From contig CAZSSB010000012.1 in the NCBI GenBank assembly GCA_964609245.1, positions 6,525 to 70,524 on the forward strand: a DNA stretch of 64,000 nucleotides, read 5' to 3'. The notes below the pieces were generated by a model. It saw nothing but the letters and a program-made list of their open reading frames with translations, had not been told where the DNA came from and ran no database searches. How positions within the stretch are numbered: the stretch's first letter is position 1; each line of letters opens with the position of its first letter. This DNA is from JAFGCY01 sp964609245. Its GTDB lineage: Bacteria > 4484-113 > JAFGCY01. Shown here piece after piece: positions 14,817 to 22,845 of the stretch. Position numbers and translations under genes: made by a program.

Positions 14817-16562
14817 ATGCGCAAGCACGGTGAATACCTGCTACTGGTGCTGCTGGCAGCTTTGACCGCCTGCGGCGGCTCGGTGGTGACGGCATCGATG
14901 CAGGGCGGCCCGGCCACTGGACCCCCGCTCGAACTGGGCCCGTTGCCCGACCTCCCGCATGTTGCCTCCGCCAGCTACGAGGTCACCGGAGCCGCCTGCG
15001 ACGCCAGCGGCGGCGACGTGACGATCCTCGGCAGCGAACTGCGCCTGCAGGCTGGCAGTGGGGAGTGCGCCTGGGCGCGCTACTCCGCCGGGCTGCCGGA
15101 TGGGCACCTGCCGGTCGGCCTCCACGTGGACGTCACCGATCTCGACGATGAATACTGGGTTGCCCTGTCCGATTACGGCGCAGCCAACGCCTGGGAGTGG
15201 CACGGCCCCTACACAGAAAGCGTCAACGTCGCGCCCTGGCGCAACAGCATGCGCTATTTGAGCCCCGGCGGCAACCTGCACTGGGTGGTCGCTGTCGGCC
15301 CCGACAGCAGCCTGCTGCTGGCCGGCAGCGAGGCCAGCGACACGCTGGTCACCTGGCTCGATGTCAGCGGCGTCGGCAGTATTGCGCTGCGCATTGACGA
15401 GCCGGAGGCGCCGCGCTACCCCGAGGGCGCGCCCGTAATCGTGGAGGTCAGCGGCTGGTTCACCAGCGCGGTCGGCTTCGAGGAGATGTCATCCCTGACC
15501 GCCGTCGGCGCCATCGCCATCTCGTGCCTCTGGCCGGGCGACACCGATGCGGAGACCGGCGCAAGCAGTGGCGGGGTCAACGACCACGCCGGTCCCGACG
15601 CGCTGGCCGCCCTGCGCGACGCGATCCGCTTCGCCTGCGGGCTGCGGCCGGACGCCAACGGCGACTACCTGGCCGATCTGACGGCGGCGACACCGATTTA
15701 CGACAACGTCGGCCTCTATGCGTTCTCGCACTCCGGGGTGGCGGCGACGAACGTGATGGCCTACGAGGGCCAGCACTTCGCTCCGCTGAAGTACTTCGTC
15801 GGCGGCGAGAATCCCACCCGCGACGAGCTCTACGCGCTGGAGCTGGGCTACTGGGACGAGGACGACGGCTCGCTGGTGACGCATCCGTACTACCAGTATC
15901 CGGCGGACTACTCGCCGACGACGCTCAGCGTGGACTACTCCACGGCGGGCTGGACCTGGTCGGTCCCCGCCGGCGCCCCGACGCTGACGAGGCCCGACAG
16001 CTCCGTGTTCGTGTTCGGCACCAAGGGCCCCAAAATCGACGGCGTGCGCTTCTACTCACGCGCCGTCACGGCCGCGCTGGCGGCCAACAACGCCTTCGGC
16101 GGCGATCCCTGGCCGGCGGACGTGGCGACGCCCGCGATGGTCGACGCCTTCTGGGCCAGCCGCGTCTGCGTCAACGGCGCCGAGAGCAACTACGACGAAG
16201 TGGGCGCCAACCTGCCGGATCTCAGGGTGATGCTGGTCTTCGCCGCCGACGATCACGTGCAGGTCTCGCTGGACAAACCGCACGTTCACCAGGCCTGGCA
16301 CGGCTTCACCGCGGCGGCGGGCCTGACCTGGGTGCGGATGAACCCCGACCAGTCCTACATCGCGGTCTACAATCCGGCCCAGGCGGGAAGCTACGTGGAG
16401 CGCAGTGCCCTCGATGAGCCCGGCGACTGGCTCAACGCGCGCAACTGGGGCTACGCCAACGCCTCTTTCAAGCAGCAGCAGGTGATCCAGGCGGCCTTCG
16501 CCGAGATGGCCGACCGCGTCCGCGCCGCTGACTGGAGCGTTGATCTGGCGGCGGTGCTCTAG
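14817..16562 (+). CDS. Lipoprotein with alpha/beta-hydrolase-like domain
   Basis: The N-terminus MRKHGEYLLLVLLAALTACG is a lipoprotein signal with lipobox LTAC. I chose ATG 14817 because AGGA precedes it at normal spacing; ATG 14808 is nine bases upstream. Residues 50-200 look like a beta-sandwich. The remainder resembles an alpha/beta hydrolase, with PVIVEVSGW (oxyanion region), nucleophile elbow AFSHSGVAATN, acid candidate LVFAADDH and a late His in HVHQAWHGF. The product would be a 581-residue membrane-anchored esterase or peptidase. The next gene encodes a second, different lipoprotein hydrolase, so they may share a substrate. Confidence 0.65.
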   Translation: MRKHGEYLLLVLLAALTACGGSVVTASMQGGPATGPPLELGPLPDLPHVASASYEVTGAACDASGGDVTILGSELRLQAGSGECAWARYSAGLPDGHLPVGLHVDVTDLDDEYWVALSDYGAANAWEWHGPYTESVNVAPWRNSMRYLSPGGNLHWVVAVGPDSSLLLAGSEASDTLVTWLDVSGVGSIALRIDEPEAPRYPEGAPVIVEVSGWFTSAVGFEEMSSLTAVGAIAISCLWPGDTDAETGASSGGVNDHAGPDALAALRDAIRFACGLRPDANGDYLADLTAATPIYDNVGLYAFSHSGVAATNVMAYEGQHFAPLKYFVGGENPTRDELYALELGYWDEDDGSLVTHPYYQYPADYSPTTLSVDYSTAGWTWSVPAGAPTLTRPDSSVFVFGTKGPKIDGVRFYSRAVTAALAANNAFGGDPWPADVATPAMVDAFWASRVCVNGAESNYDEVGANLPDLRVMLVFAADDHVQVSLDKPHVHQAWHGFTAAAGLTWVRMNPDQSYIAVYNPAQAGSYVERSALDEPGDWLNARNWGYANASFKQQQVIQAAFAEMADRVRAADWSVDLAAVL

Positions 16563-16701
16563 CGCGAGAGGCACCATCCCGGCTCAACGTGCAAGGGACG
16601 GCCGACTGCTGGTATCCTATAGCTAGTGCGGACGCGCTAGTAACGGCTGCGCCGGCCACACGCAGGCGGCGGGTGCAGCACCGGCTGAAGGAGGTACGGG
16701 C

Positions 16702-18264
16702 ATGTCAGGCAGGCACCTGCTGGCGGCTGCTGTCTTGTCGATACTGGTCTGTTGCTGTGGGGGCAGCGCGCAGACCAGACCACACGCGCTGGAACCCGGC
16801 ACGGGTCCCGGCAGTCAAACCCCCGCGTTGAAGGCGCCATCCAGCGTCGTCGAGGTAATCCCGCCCCAGAATCCGCAGGCTTTCTACTACGGCCGCTACC
16901 TGTACGGCGCCTACGCGGCCCAGCAGGGCCTGTGCTCCCGCGTCACGGCCGAGGAGCACCGGCTCCGCTTCGAGCCCGATTGGCGCAGCGGCGCAGGTGC
17001 AATGGCCTACGCGATTTTCGGATTCAACATGACCTACTACCAGGGCGAGGGCCGCTTCGTGCTGGAGTGGGAAGGCAACGCGCCGGCCGATGGCGCGCTG
17101 ATGCTGGGACTGGGCAACTTCCAGCGGAATCGCTGGGACTGGTACGCGGGCGGCGCCGAACCGCTGAGCGTCGACAGCCTGGACCCCTATCAGGAAAGCG
17201 AGCTGTATCTGCTGTGCGCCGTGGTGGTGCTCGGCGATGATCCCGTGGTACTGAACGGGCTACGCATCGGCAATGAAGTGGTGCAGGAAGGGGTGGACAT
17301 GCTGGGGCTCTGCGCCCCGCCGCTGGACTTCGAGGTAACGAAGCTCAGGAACGAATTCAGCGGGCGCAACCCCATCGAGCAGGACTACACCTATGTCGCC
17401 ACGCGGGTTGACGAAGACACGATCTGGGCCGTCGTCTCCCACACGGTGGACAGCCTCACCCACTACGGGATCCTCCGCATCCCGCCGGACCACGGCGACG
17501 GCCTTACGCCGGTGCTGCTGCTCTGCCACCCGGGTGTCAACGGTGCCAGCATCTGGGGGCTGGACTGGCTGGCTGGCGTAGTGGATGACGACACGGTGCT
17601 TGACCAGTTTCTGGTGGTTCAGCCCTCGTTCCGCGGTGAGCCGGCATACGGTGACACGATGGGGTCGTATCAGTCAGACGGCCAGCTGCACCTGTATGAT
17701 CGCGACACTGACGATGCCCTGGCCCTGCTCGACTGCGTGCTGAACCACCTCCCCCAGGCCCGGCAGGACGACGTGGTGGCCGCCGGCTGGAGCCGCGGCG
17801 CTCAGGTGGCGCTGCGTGCCGCTGAGCGTGATCCTCGCATCGGGGGCGCGCTTGCGTTCGCGGGCTGGACCGATGAGTGGACGATCAGCGGCCAGGCCTT
17901 TGCATACTACGCGCTGCCGGAATTGGAGGGCCTGCCCCAGCCCGGGGACCTGCTGTATGAGTATGAAAGCCAGCTGTGGCTGCTGAAGATCGGTGCCTGT
18001 GACGTCTGGGATATGCGCGAGGTGATGCTGCGGATGTCCGTCAGCTACTGCGCCAGCGACCTGCCGCGCGTCCAGCTGCACTACGGCGAGCTGGACGACG
18101 GGGTGCCGGTCGAGCAGGGCCTCAACCTGGCCGCTTGGCTGGAATGGCTGCCCGGCAAGGAGTGCGAGTTCTACTCCTATCCTGAGGGCAATCACAATGT
18201 GACCTCGATGACAGGCGCCGGGCCGCGCGCGCGTGAATTCCTCGCATCGTTCCTGCCGGACTGA
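16702..18264 (+). CDS. Lipoprotein alpha/beta hydrolase (S9-like)
   Basis: This 520-residue protein has signal MSGRHLLAAAVLSILVCCCG with a cluster of Cys suited to lipidation. The C-terminal 250 residues are an alpha/beta hydrolase: GILRIPPDHGDGLTPVLLL, nucleophile elbow AAGWSRGAQVALRA, acid in YGELDDGVPVEQG and His in YPEGNHNVTSM. That Ser-Asp-His order and the family of dipeptidyl-peptidase-like folds suggest an esterase or peptidase. The N-terminal 200 residues are unrecognised. GAAGGAGG precedes the ATG, and a possible -10 (TATCCT, 16613-16618) lies further up. The gene converges on the mscS-like gene. Confidence 0.75.
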   Translation: MSGRHLLAAAVLSILVCCCGGSAQTRPHALEPGTGPGSQTPALKAPSSVVEVIPPQNPQAFYYGRYLYGAYAAQQGLCSRVTAEEHRLRFEPDWRSGAGAMAYAIFGFNMTYYQGEGRFVLEWEGNAPADGALMLGLGNFQRNRWDWYAGGAEPLSVDSLDPYQESELYLLCAVVVLGDDPVVLNGLRIGNEVVQEGVDMLGLCAPPLDFEVTKLRNEFSGRNPIEQDYTYVATRVDEDTIWAVVSHTVDSLTHYGILRIPPDHGDGLTPVLLLCHPGVNGASIWGLDWLAGVVDDDTVLDQFLVVQPSFRGEPAYGDTMGSYQSDGQLHLYDRDTDDALALLDCVLNHLPQARQDDVVAAGWSRGAQVALRAAERDPRIGGALAFAGWTDEWTISGQAFAYYALPELEGLPQPGDLLYEYESQLWLLKIGACDVWDMREVMLRMSVSYCASDLPRVQLHYGELDDGVPVEQGLNLAAWLEWLPGKECEFYSYPEGNHNVTSMTGAGPRAREFLASFLPD

Positions 18265-18292
18265 GCGCTCCGGGCCGTCGATGTCTGAGGGG

Positions 18293-19771
18293 CTAGCCCT
18301 GGCTGCCCTCGCCCTCGGCCACGTCGTGCTCAGCCTGCGCCTCCGGTCTGGGCGGCCTGCCTCCGGGCCGCCCCTGCTGCACGGCCGCGATGTGCGGCGG
18401 GCGTCCGAGGTCGGCCGGCAGGCCGCCGCCGGTCTGCTTCTCCAGTTCGGCGGGCACGTCGCCGCTCTTGTAGTAGATCGTCTGGCTGGGGAAGGCGATC
18501 TCCACGCCGTGCACGCTGCAGATGTCGACGATCCTGAGCAGCACGTCCTGGCGGATGTCCATGTACTCCTTCCAGACGGTGGTCTCCGTAAAGCAGTAAA
18601 CCAGCATGTCCAGGCTGGAGGGGCTCATCTCGGTGAAGTTGACCATCCAGAACTTCTGGTCGATGTCCGGGTGGGCGGCCAGCATCTCGCGCGTGGCATT
18701 GACCACGTCCGTGATCTGCCGCGTCGACGCCTCGTAGCTCAGACCCACGTAGAGCTTGATGCGGCGGATCGGCATCTCGGAGAAGTTCTGGACGTGCTCG
18801 TTGGCCACCATCTTGTTGGGCACCATCACCAGCGTCTTGTCGAACTTGCGCACGCGCGTGGAGCGCACGCCGATCTCCTCAACGGTGCCTTCCACCTCGC
18901 CGATCTTGATCCAGTCGCCGACCTTGTAGGGCCGGTCGGAATAGATCACGAAGCTGCCGAAGACGTTGGCGATGGTGTCCTGGGCCGCGAAAGCCAGCGC
19001 CAGACCGCCGATGCCGACGCCGGCCAGGATGCCCGAGGCGCTGTAGCCCCAGCCCTGGATCACCGCGATCACCGCCAATACGATGATCACGAACTTGGCG
19101 ATGTCGCGCAGCAGCGGGAAGAACTGGTTGTCCAGCTGGCTGCGGCGGCCCGCTTCCGTCCCGTGCGAGATGAAGTGCAGCACGATCTCCAGGACCCGGT
19201 AGCCGAGCAGCGCCACGCTGAAGATGATCAGGGTGTGCAGCACATGCCAGACACCGGCCTGCCAGTTGACCGGCTCGCTGGGCAGCCGGATGAAGGAGAA
19301 CGCCAGGATGAAGCCGCCCAACAGCACGAAGATACTCACCGCCCGCCGCAGCTGATCGAGAATCCGGTCGTCGTACTCCGTCTCGGTCCGCTGCACCAGC
19401 GGGCGCAGGAAACGCCTCAGCAGCACCAATGCCACCTGGCGGACGATGATCGCCAGCAGCACCGCGCCGATGCCCAGACACCACTCCAGGGCAGTGATAC
19501 CCCACAGCACCGGGCCGCCGACATCGTCCACAACCTGACCGACGGTGGATTCGTGCAGCGTCTCGGCCACGCCGCCCAGGGACTGTGCCGCATCCACGGC
19601 CAGCTGCGGTTCGGCGGGCTGCTCCACGGCTTCCGCCTCGACTCCCTCTCCGTCCGTAGCTTCGGGAGCCTCGGCCGCCGCGGTCGCGCCCGCTTCCCCG
19701 TCCTCACCCGGAGCCGCGGGGTGATCCTCCCCGCCTTCCTCGCCCGCTGTCTGCAGCAACCATGCCAGCAT
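18293..19771 (-). CDS. MscS family mechanosensitive channel
   Basis: This 492-residue protein starts with a short hydrophobic segment and an acidic, Glu/Ala-rich region of about 70 residues. Three to four membrane helices follow. The pore-lining MscS helix is seen as ASGILAGVGIGGLALAFAAQ, followed by DTIANVFGSF and the cytosolic beta domain beginning DRPYKVGDWI. MscS channels open on membrane tension and release osmolytes. The frame extends upstream of 19771, but a TATAAT ends six bases before this ATG, so I chose it as a leaderless start. Confidence 0.9.
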   Translation of the reverse strand: MLAWLLQTAGEEGGEDHPAAPGEDGEAGATAAAEAPEATDGEGVEAEAVEQPAEPQLAVDAAQSLGGVAETLHESTVGQVVDDVGGPVLWGITALEWCLGIGAVLLAIIVRQVALVLLRRFLRPLVQRTETEYDDRILDQLRRAVSIFVLLGGFILAFSFIRLPSEPVNWQAGVWHVLHTLIIFSVALLGYRVLEIVLHFISHGTEAGRRSQLDNQFFPLLRDIAKFVIIVLAVIAVIQGWGYSASGILAGVGIGGLALAFAAQDTIANVFGSFVIYSDRPYKVGDWIKIGEVEGTVEEIGVRSTRVRKFDKTLVMVPNKMVANEHVQNFSEMPIRRIKLYVGLSYEASTRQITDVVNATREMLAAHPDIDQKFWMVNFTEMSPSSLDMLVYCFTETTVWKEYMDIRQDVLLRIVDICSVHGVEIAFPSQTIYYKSGDVPAELEKQTGGGLPADLGRPPHIAAVQQGRPGGRPPRPEAQAEHDVAEGEGSQG

Positions 19772-19777
19772 GCCCGC

Positions 19778-19783
19778 ATTATA
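19778..19783 (-). promoter_or_regulatory. -10 box TATAAT for leaderless mscS-like gene
   Basis: On the minus strand GC-TATAAT-GCGGGC-ATG places the expected transcription start at the start codon. Confidence 0.6.
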
Positions 19784-19814
19784 GCGGTACGGAGTGGTGG
19801 CGGGGCTGGCCGCT

Positions 19815-20492
19815 TCAGGACGAATGCAGGGCCTGCATCTCCTCGATGATCGCCACGGAGTTGCTGGTGCCAATGATGTCGGCACCGGCGTCGAGCATCG
19901 CCCGCATGTCGTAGAAGGTGCGGATCCCGCCGGCGGCCTTGATCTGCTTGCGCGCGCCCAGCAGCTTGCGCAGCAGCCGGACGTGGTCCAGGCTCGTGGC
20001 CTCGCGGCCGTAGCCCGTGGAGGTCTTGACGCAGTCGACCGGGCTGTCCAGCAGCACCTCGCAGGCGACGCGGATCTGCTCCTCGCTCAGCACCGGCGTC
20101 TCGATGATCGCCTTGTGGAAGACCCGGGCTTCGCGGGTTAGCTTGCCCAGGCGGGTCGACTCCTCGCCCAGTTTGCGGCGGTTGCCGTTGACCAGCGCGA
20201 ACAGGTCGTAGACGATGTCGACCTCCTCGACGCCCTGCTCGATCAGCTCCTGGACGACAAAGACCTTGGCCGCCAATGTGTCCATTCCCAGCGGGTAGGA
20301 AACCACCGCGCTGACCCGCACTTCCGGGTAGTGCCGCCGGACGGTGCCGGCCAGCACCGGCGGCAGGCACAGACTGCGGAAGCCAAAGGCCAGTGTGTCC
20401 TCAACGGCCTGGCGCAGTGCGGCGACATCAGTCTGGGAGCCGACCTTGAGGAAGGCATGGTCAAGCCTGCTGGCCAGATGTGCCCCGTCCAT
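19815..20492 (-). CDS. deoC: Deoxyribose-phosphate aldolase
   Basis: This 225-residue TIM-barrel aldolase cleaves 2-deoxyribose-5-phosphate to acetaldehyde and glyceraldehyde-3-phosphate in deoxynucleoside catabolism. Lys156 in DCVKTSTGYG is the Schiff-base lysine. Asp92 (EEVDIVYD) and Lys185 (QIKAAGGIRT) correspond to the other catalytic residues. Length and motif order are normal. It is followed on the same strand by the mscS-like gene after a short spacer, but that gene has its own promoter. A TATAAT lies at 20536-20541. Confidence 0.95.
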   Translation of the reverse strand: MDGAHLASRLDHAFLKVGSQTDVAALRQAVEDTLAFGFRSLCLPPVLAGTVRRHYPEVRVSAVVSYPLGMDTLAAKVFVVQELIEQGVEEVDIVYDLFALVNGNRRKLGEESTRLGKLTREARVFHKAIIETPVLSEEQIRVACEVLLDSPVDCVKTSTGYGREATSLDHVRLLRKLLGARKQIKAAGGIRTFYDMRAMLDAGADIIGTSNSVAIIEEMQALHSS

Positions 20493-20535
20493 CGTTTCTG
20501 CCGCCTTACGCCGCGATCAGCGCGGTTCTGATCCC

Positions 20536-20541
20536 ATTATA
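20536..20541 (-). promoter_or_regulatory. -10 box TATAAT for deoC
   Basis: Minus-strand GATATAATGGG lies about 43 bases before the deoC ATG, giving a leader of about 35 bases. No strong -35 hexamer is seen at 16-18 bases. Confidence 0.45.
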
Positions 20542-20624
20542 TCCAAGGCCACCGCAACGGTCCTCTGCGGAGAATCCACAGCCGTCCGCAACCGGTTTCT
20601 CAAGGCCGGGCCTACCCAGCCAAC

Positions 20625-21263
20625 TTAGCCGCCCTGGCGGAAGATCACCCCCATGATCCAGTCATCGATCAGGAACTGGAAGCGCCCCACCAGCAGGCTG
20701 ATGCGCGCCATCACCGTGTAACCGAAGCTGGCGCCGAAGCTAACCATGATGAAGAATAGCCCGACGCGGCTGATGCCACCCACCACGTTCTTGTGCTCAA
20801 GGCTGAAGAAGAAGAAGATGATCACGGTGAAGACGCCCAGCAGGATCACCAGCTGGTTGAGATTGCCGGCCCAGCCAGCGTCAAACGGCCGGAGAGTCTC
20901 GAACAGCTGCGGCAGGAAATAGCCATGCAGCACATTCGGAATCGCCAAGCCGGCGAACCCGCCGATGTAGAACGCGAACGACATTCGCGACAGCCAGGCC
21001 AGCGACGGGATCAGTCTCAGCAGGATGAAGATACCCAGAATCGACGGGATCAGCGCCAAGAAGTCATGATTGACCTTGATGGCGCGGTAGACGTCGGGCA
21101 CCAGCACCTGCCAGTACTGGATGTTGACGAAGTAGCCGACGCTGATACCCAGGTACAGGTGCTCGCCGAGCTTGAAGAAGGCGTTGTCCCGGTAGATGAA
21201 GCTGAACATCATCAGGGTCAGGCCGGCGGCCACCCAGATACCGATTATCTCTCCAATGGTCAT
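20625..21263 (-). CDS. Six-helix membrane protein of the DUF6754 locus
   Basis: This 212-residue protein has about six membrane helices: EIIGIWVAAGLTLMMFSFIY at the start, FVNIQYWQVLV, LLRLIPSLAWLS, QLVILLGVFTVIIFFFFSLE, then GLFFIMVSFGASFGYTVMA. It ends GRFQFLIDDWIMGVIFRQGG. I do not recognise a named family. Its ATG overlaps the stop of the upstream gene by one base, so it is the last gene of a five-gene operon that runs 25795 to 20625. The fourth and fifth genes probably form a membrane complex with the DUF6754 protein. Confidence 0.7.
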   Translation of the reverse strand: MTIGEIIGIWVAAGLTLMMFSFIYRDNAFFKLGEHLYLGISVGYFVNIQYWQVLVPDVYRAIKVNHDFLALIPSILGIFILLRLIPSLAWLSRMSFAFYIGGFAGLAIPNVLHGYFLPQLFETLRPFDAGWAGNLNQLVILLGVFTVIIFFFFSLEHKNVVGGISRVGLFFIMVSFGASFGYTVMARISLLVGRFQFLIDDWIMGVIFRQGG

Positions 21264-22129
21264 TACGCCTTTCTCCTTTCCTCACGCTCGCGCCTGAGCG
21301 AGATGAAGTAGCAGATGTTGGCTATGATGATCGACAGCACGATGAAGACGTGCACGGCACTCTGAGCGTCCATCCCCTTGGTCGCGTCGCCGGTGGGGAT
21401 GTTGAAGGACTGGCCGTACTCCTCTCTGAGCAGCACCTCGTACTCAGCGGTGCCCTTCATCCCGCCGGACAGACCAGTGATCTGCCCGGCCTGCAGCAAC
21501 GGATAGTAGCTGGTCGCCGATACCGCCGTGCAGCTGGCACCCATCGGCACCCCCTCCGGCTCCGCCGCGTATACAACCCAGTACTCCACTGTGGCGCCGG
21601 CAGCGATGTCAACCAGGTAGTCCATGTCCGCAATGTCAGAGACCCTCTCGTAGATAGGCATGCTGCTGGTCGCCTTGCCGTAGAAGTCAGTGACGAATGT
21701 GTCGGTGATGCTGGAGGTCATGCCCAGAATCACCGCGACGGTGCCGTAGCGGAAGCCGAGGAAGCACCAGTCCGTACCGGACTCCTTGCCGTACTTCTCG
21801 GCCTGGCGCTCGATCGCCTGCTGGGCCAGCCCGGGACCCGACGGCCACAGCGTCAGCAGGTGTGGCTTGAGGTCCTTGATGAAGCAGTGCGCCAACAGCG
21901 CCTCGAGCATCGGCAGCAGCTCCGGCTTGCTGGCGGGATCGAAATCCGCGGCAATCATCACATGGGAGCCCGGCGGCAGCGCGTCCATGGCGTTGTAGAT
22001 TCCACGCGTCTCGGGAGTCGGTATGACCGGAAGACTGAACGGCCAGATCAGGGGGATCGCCACGAGCAGTCCCACAATCGTGTAGATCACCCGCCGGTCG
22101 AGATTGAGGATCGTGTTGACGAAGTCCAC
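21263..22129 (-). CDS. Membrane-anchored protein of the DUF6754 locus
   Basis: This 288-residue protein has an N-terminal membrane helix (VIYTIVGLLVAIPLIWPF) and a C-terminal helix (AVHVFIVLSIIIANICYFIS) ending in a basic tail. Between them is a soluble domain of about 220 residues with PPGSHVMIAADFDPASKPEL, where a start-of-fold Rossmann-like strand may lie. No catalytic motif is clear. The gene overlaps both neighbours by one base, so the three small genes are translated together. The soluble part would face one side of the membrane as a domain held at both ends. Confidence 0.68.
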   Translation of the reverse strand: MDFVNTILNLDRRVIYTIVGLLVAIPLIWPFSLPVIPTPETRGIYNAMDALPPGSHVMIAADFDPASKPELLPMLEALLAHCFIKDLKPHLLTLWPSGPGLAQQAIERQAEKYGKESGTDWCFLGFRYGTVAVILGMTSSITDTFVTDFYGKATSSMPIYERVSDIADMDYLVDIAAGATVEYWVVYAAEPEGVPMGASCTAVSATSYYPLLQAGQITGLSGGMKGTAEYEVLLREEYGQSFNIPTGDATKGMDAQSAVHVFIVLSIIIANICYFISLRREREERRKA

Positions 22130-22836
22130 TAGTCACCACCTCCCATGTAGGTGCGCTCGATGCCGAAGATGATACGCACCGCGATCGCGATCTGGCTCAG
22201 GATCACGCCGAGAATGATTCCCCGCTGGGCGGCAGCATTGGGAATATTGAGCAACCAGTCCGTCACCTGGGCAAACGGCAGGATCGAGTAGTCCGTGCCA
22301 CCGATACTGGCTGTCCAGCCGCTGGTGATCAGATCGCCCACCGGAACACGGCCGATCATGATGATGCAGCCCGCGACCAGCAGCGCCGTGGCTTCGACAC
22401 TGCGGGCCCGGAAGGCGCGGAAGCCGGCGCTGGCAATGAAGAACGCCAGCACCGAGAACATCGTGGCCTGCATCGGCACGAACATGTACTCAAACAGGTA
22501 CATGTGCGGTCCGTCCAGATCACGGAAGCTCTCGGCGAACCCGATCCACTGCCAGGAAATCGGCAGCAGGCCGGTCAGCGCCATGATCACGAACGCGACC
22601 AGTGTGATCCAGGAAAACCCGTATCCCGGCCGCTTGAACTTGATCTTGTTCCAGTGGTGATGCAGGAGTGACAGGATGCCGAGCATCGCGGCGAAACCGA
22701 ACAGGATCCGCGCCCACCGCACGAACTCGTCCTGCAGCGTCTGGCTCTGCTCGGTTGGGATGTAATAGCGGGCCCACATCACGATGCCGCAGACGAAGGC
22801 GACGATGATTGGCCACTGTCTCTTGAAAAACAGCAC
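22129..22836 (-). CDS. Polytopic membrane protein of the DUF6754 locus
   Basis: This 235-residue protein has about six helices. They include WPIIVAFVCGIVMWARYYIP at the start, ILFGFAAMLGILSLLHHHW, ITLVAFVIMALTGLLPI and GIILGVILSQIAIAVRIIFG at the end, followed by IERTYMGGGD. The HHH after helix 2 might bind metal or heme, but I see no partner ligands. The gene starts nine bases after the stop of the DUF6754 gene and overlaps the next gene. I do not recognise its family by name. Confidence 0.68.
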   Translation of the reverse strand: MLFFKRQWPIIVAFVCGIVMWARYYIPTEQSQTLQDEFVRWARILFGFAAMLGILSLLHHHWNKIKFKRPGYGFSWITLVAFVIMALTGLLPISWQWIGFAESFRDLDGPHMYLFEYMFVPMQATMFSVLAFFIASAGFRAFRARSVEATALLVAGCIIMIGRVPVGDLITSGWTASIGGTDYSILPFAQVTDWLLNIPNAAAQRGIILGVILSQIAIAVRIIFGIERTYMGGGD

Positions 22837-22845
22837 AGCTACCTC

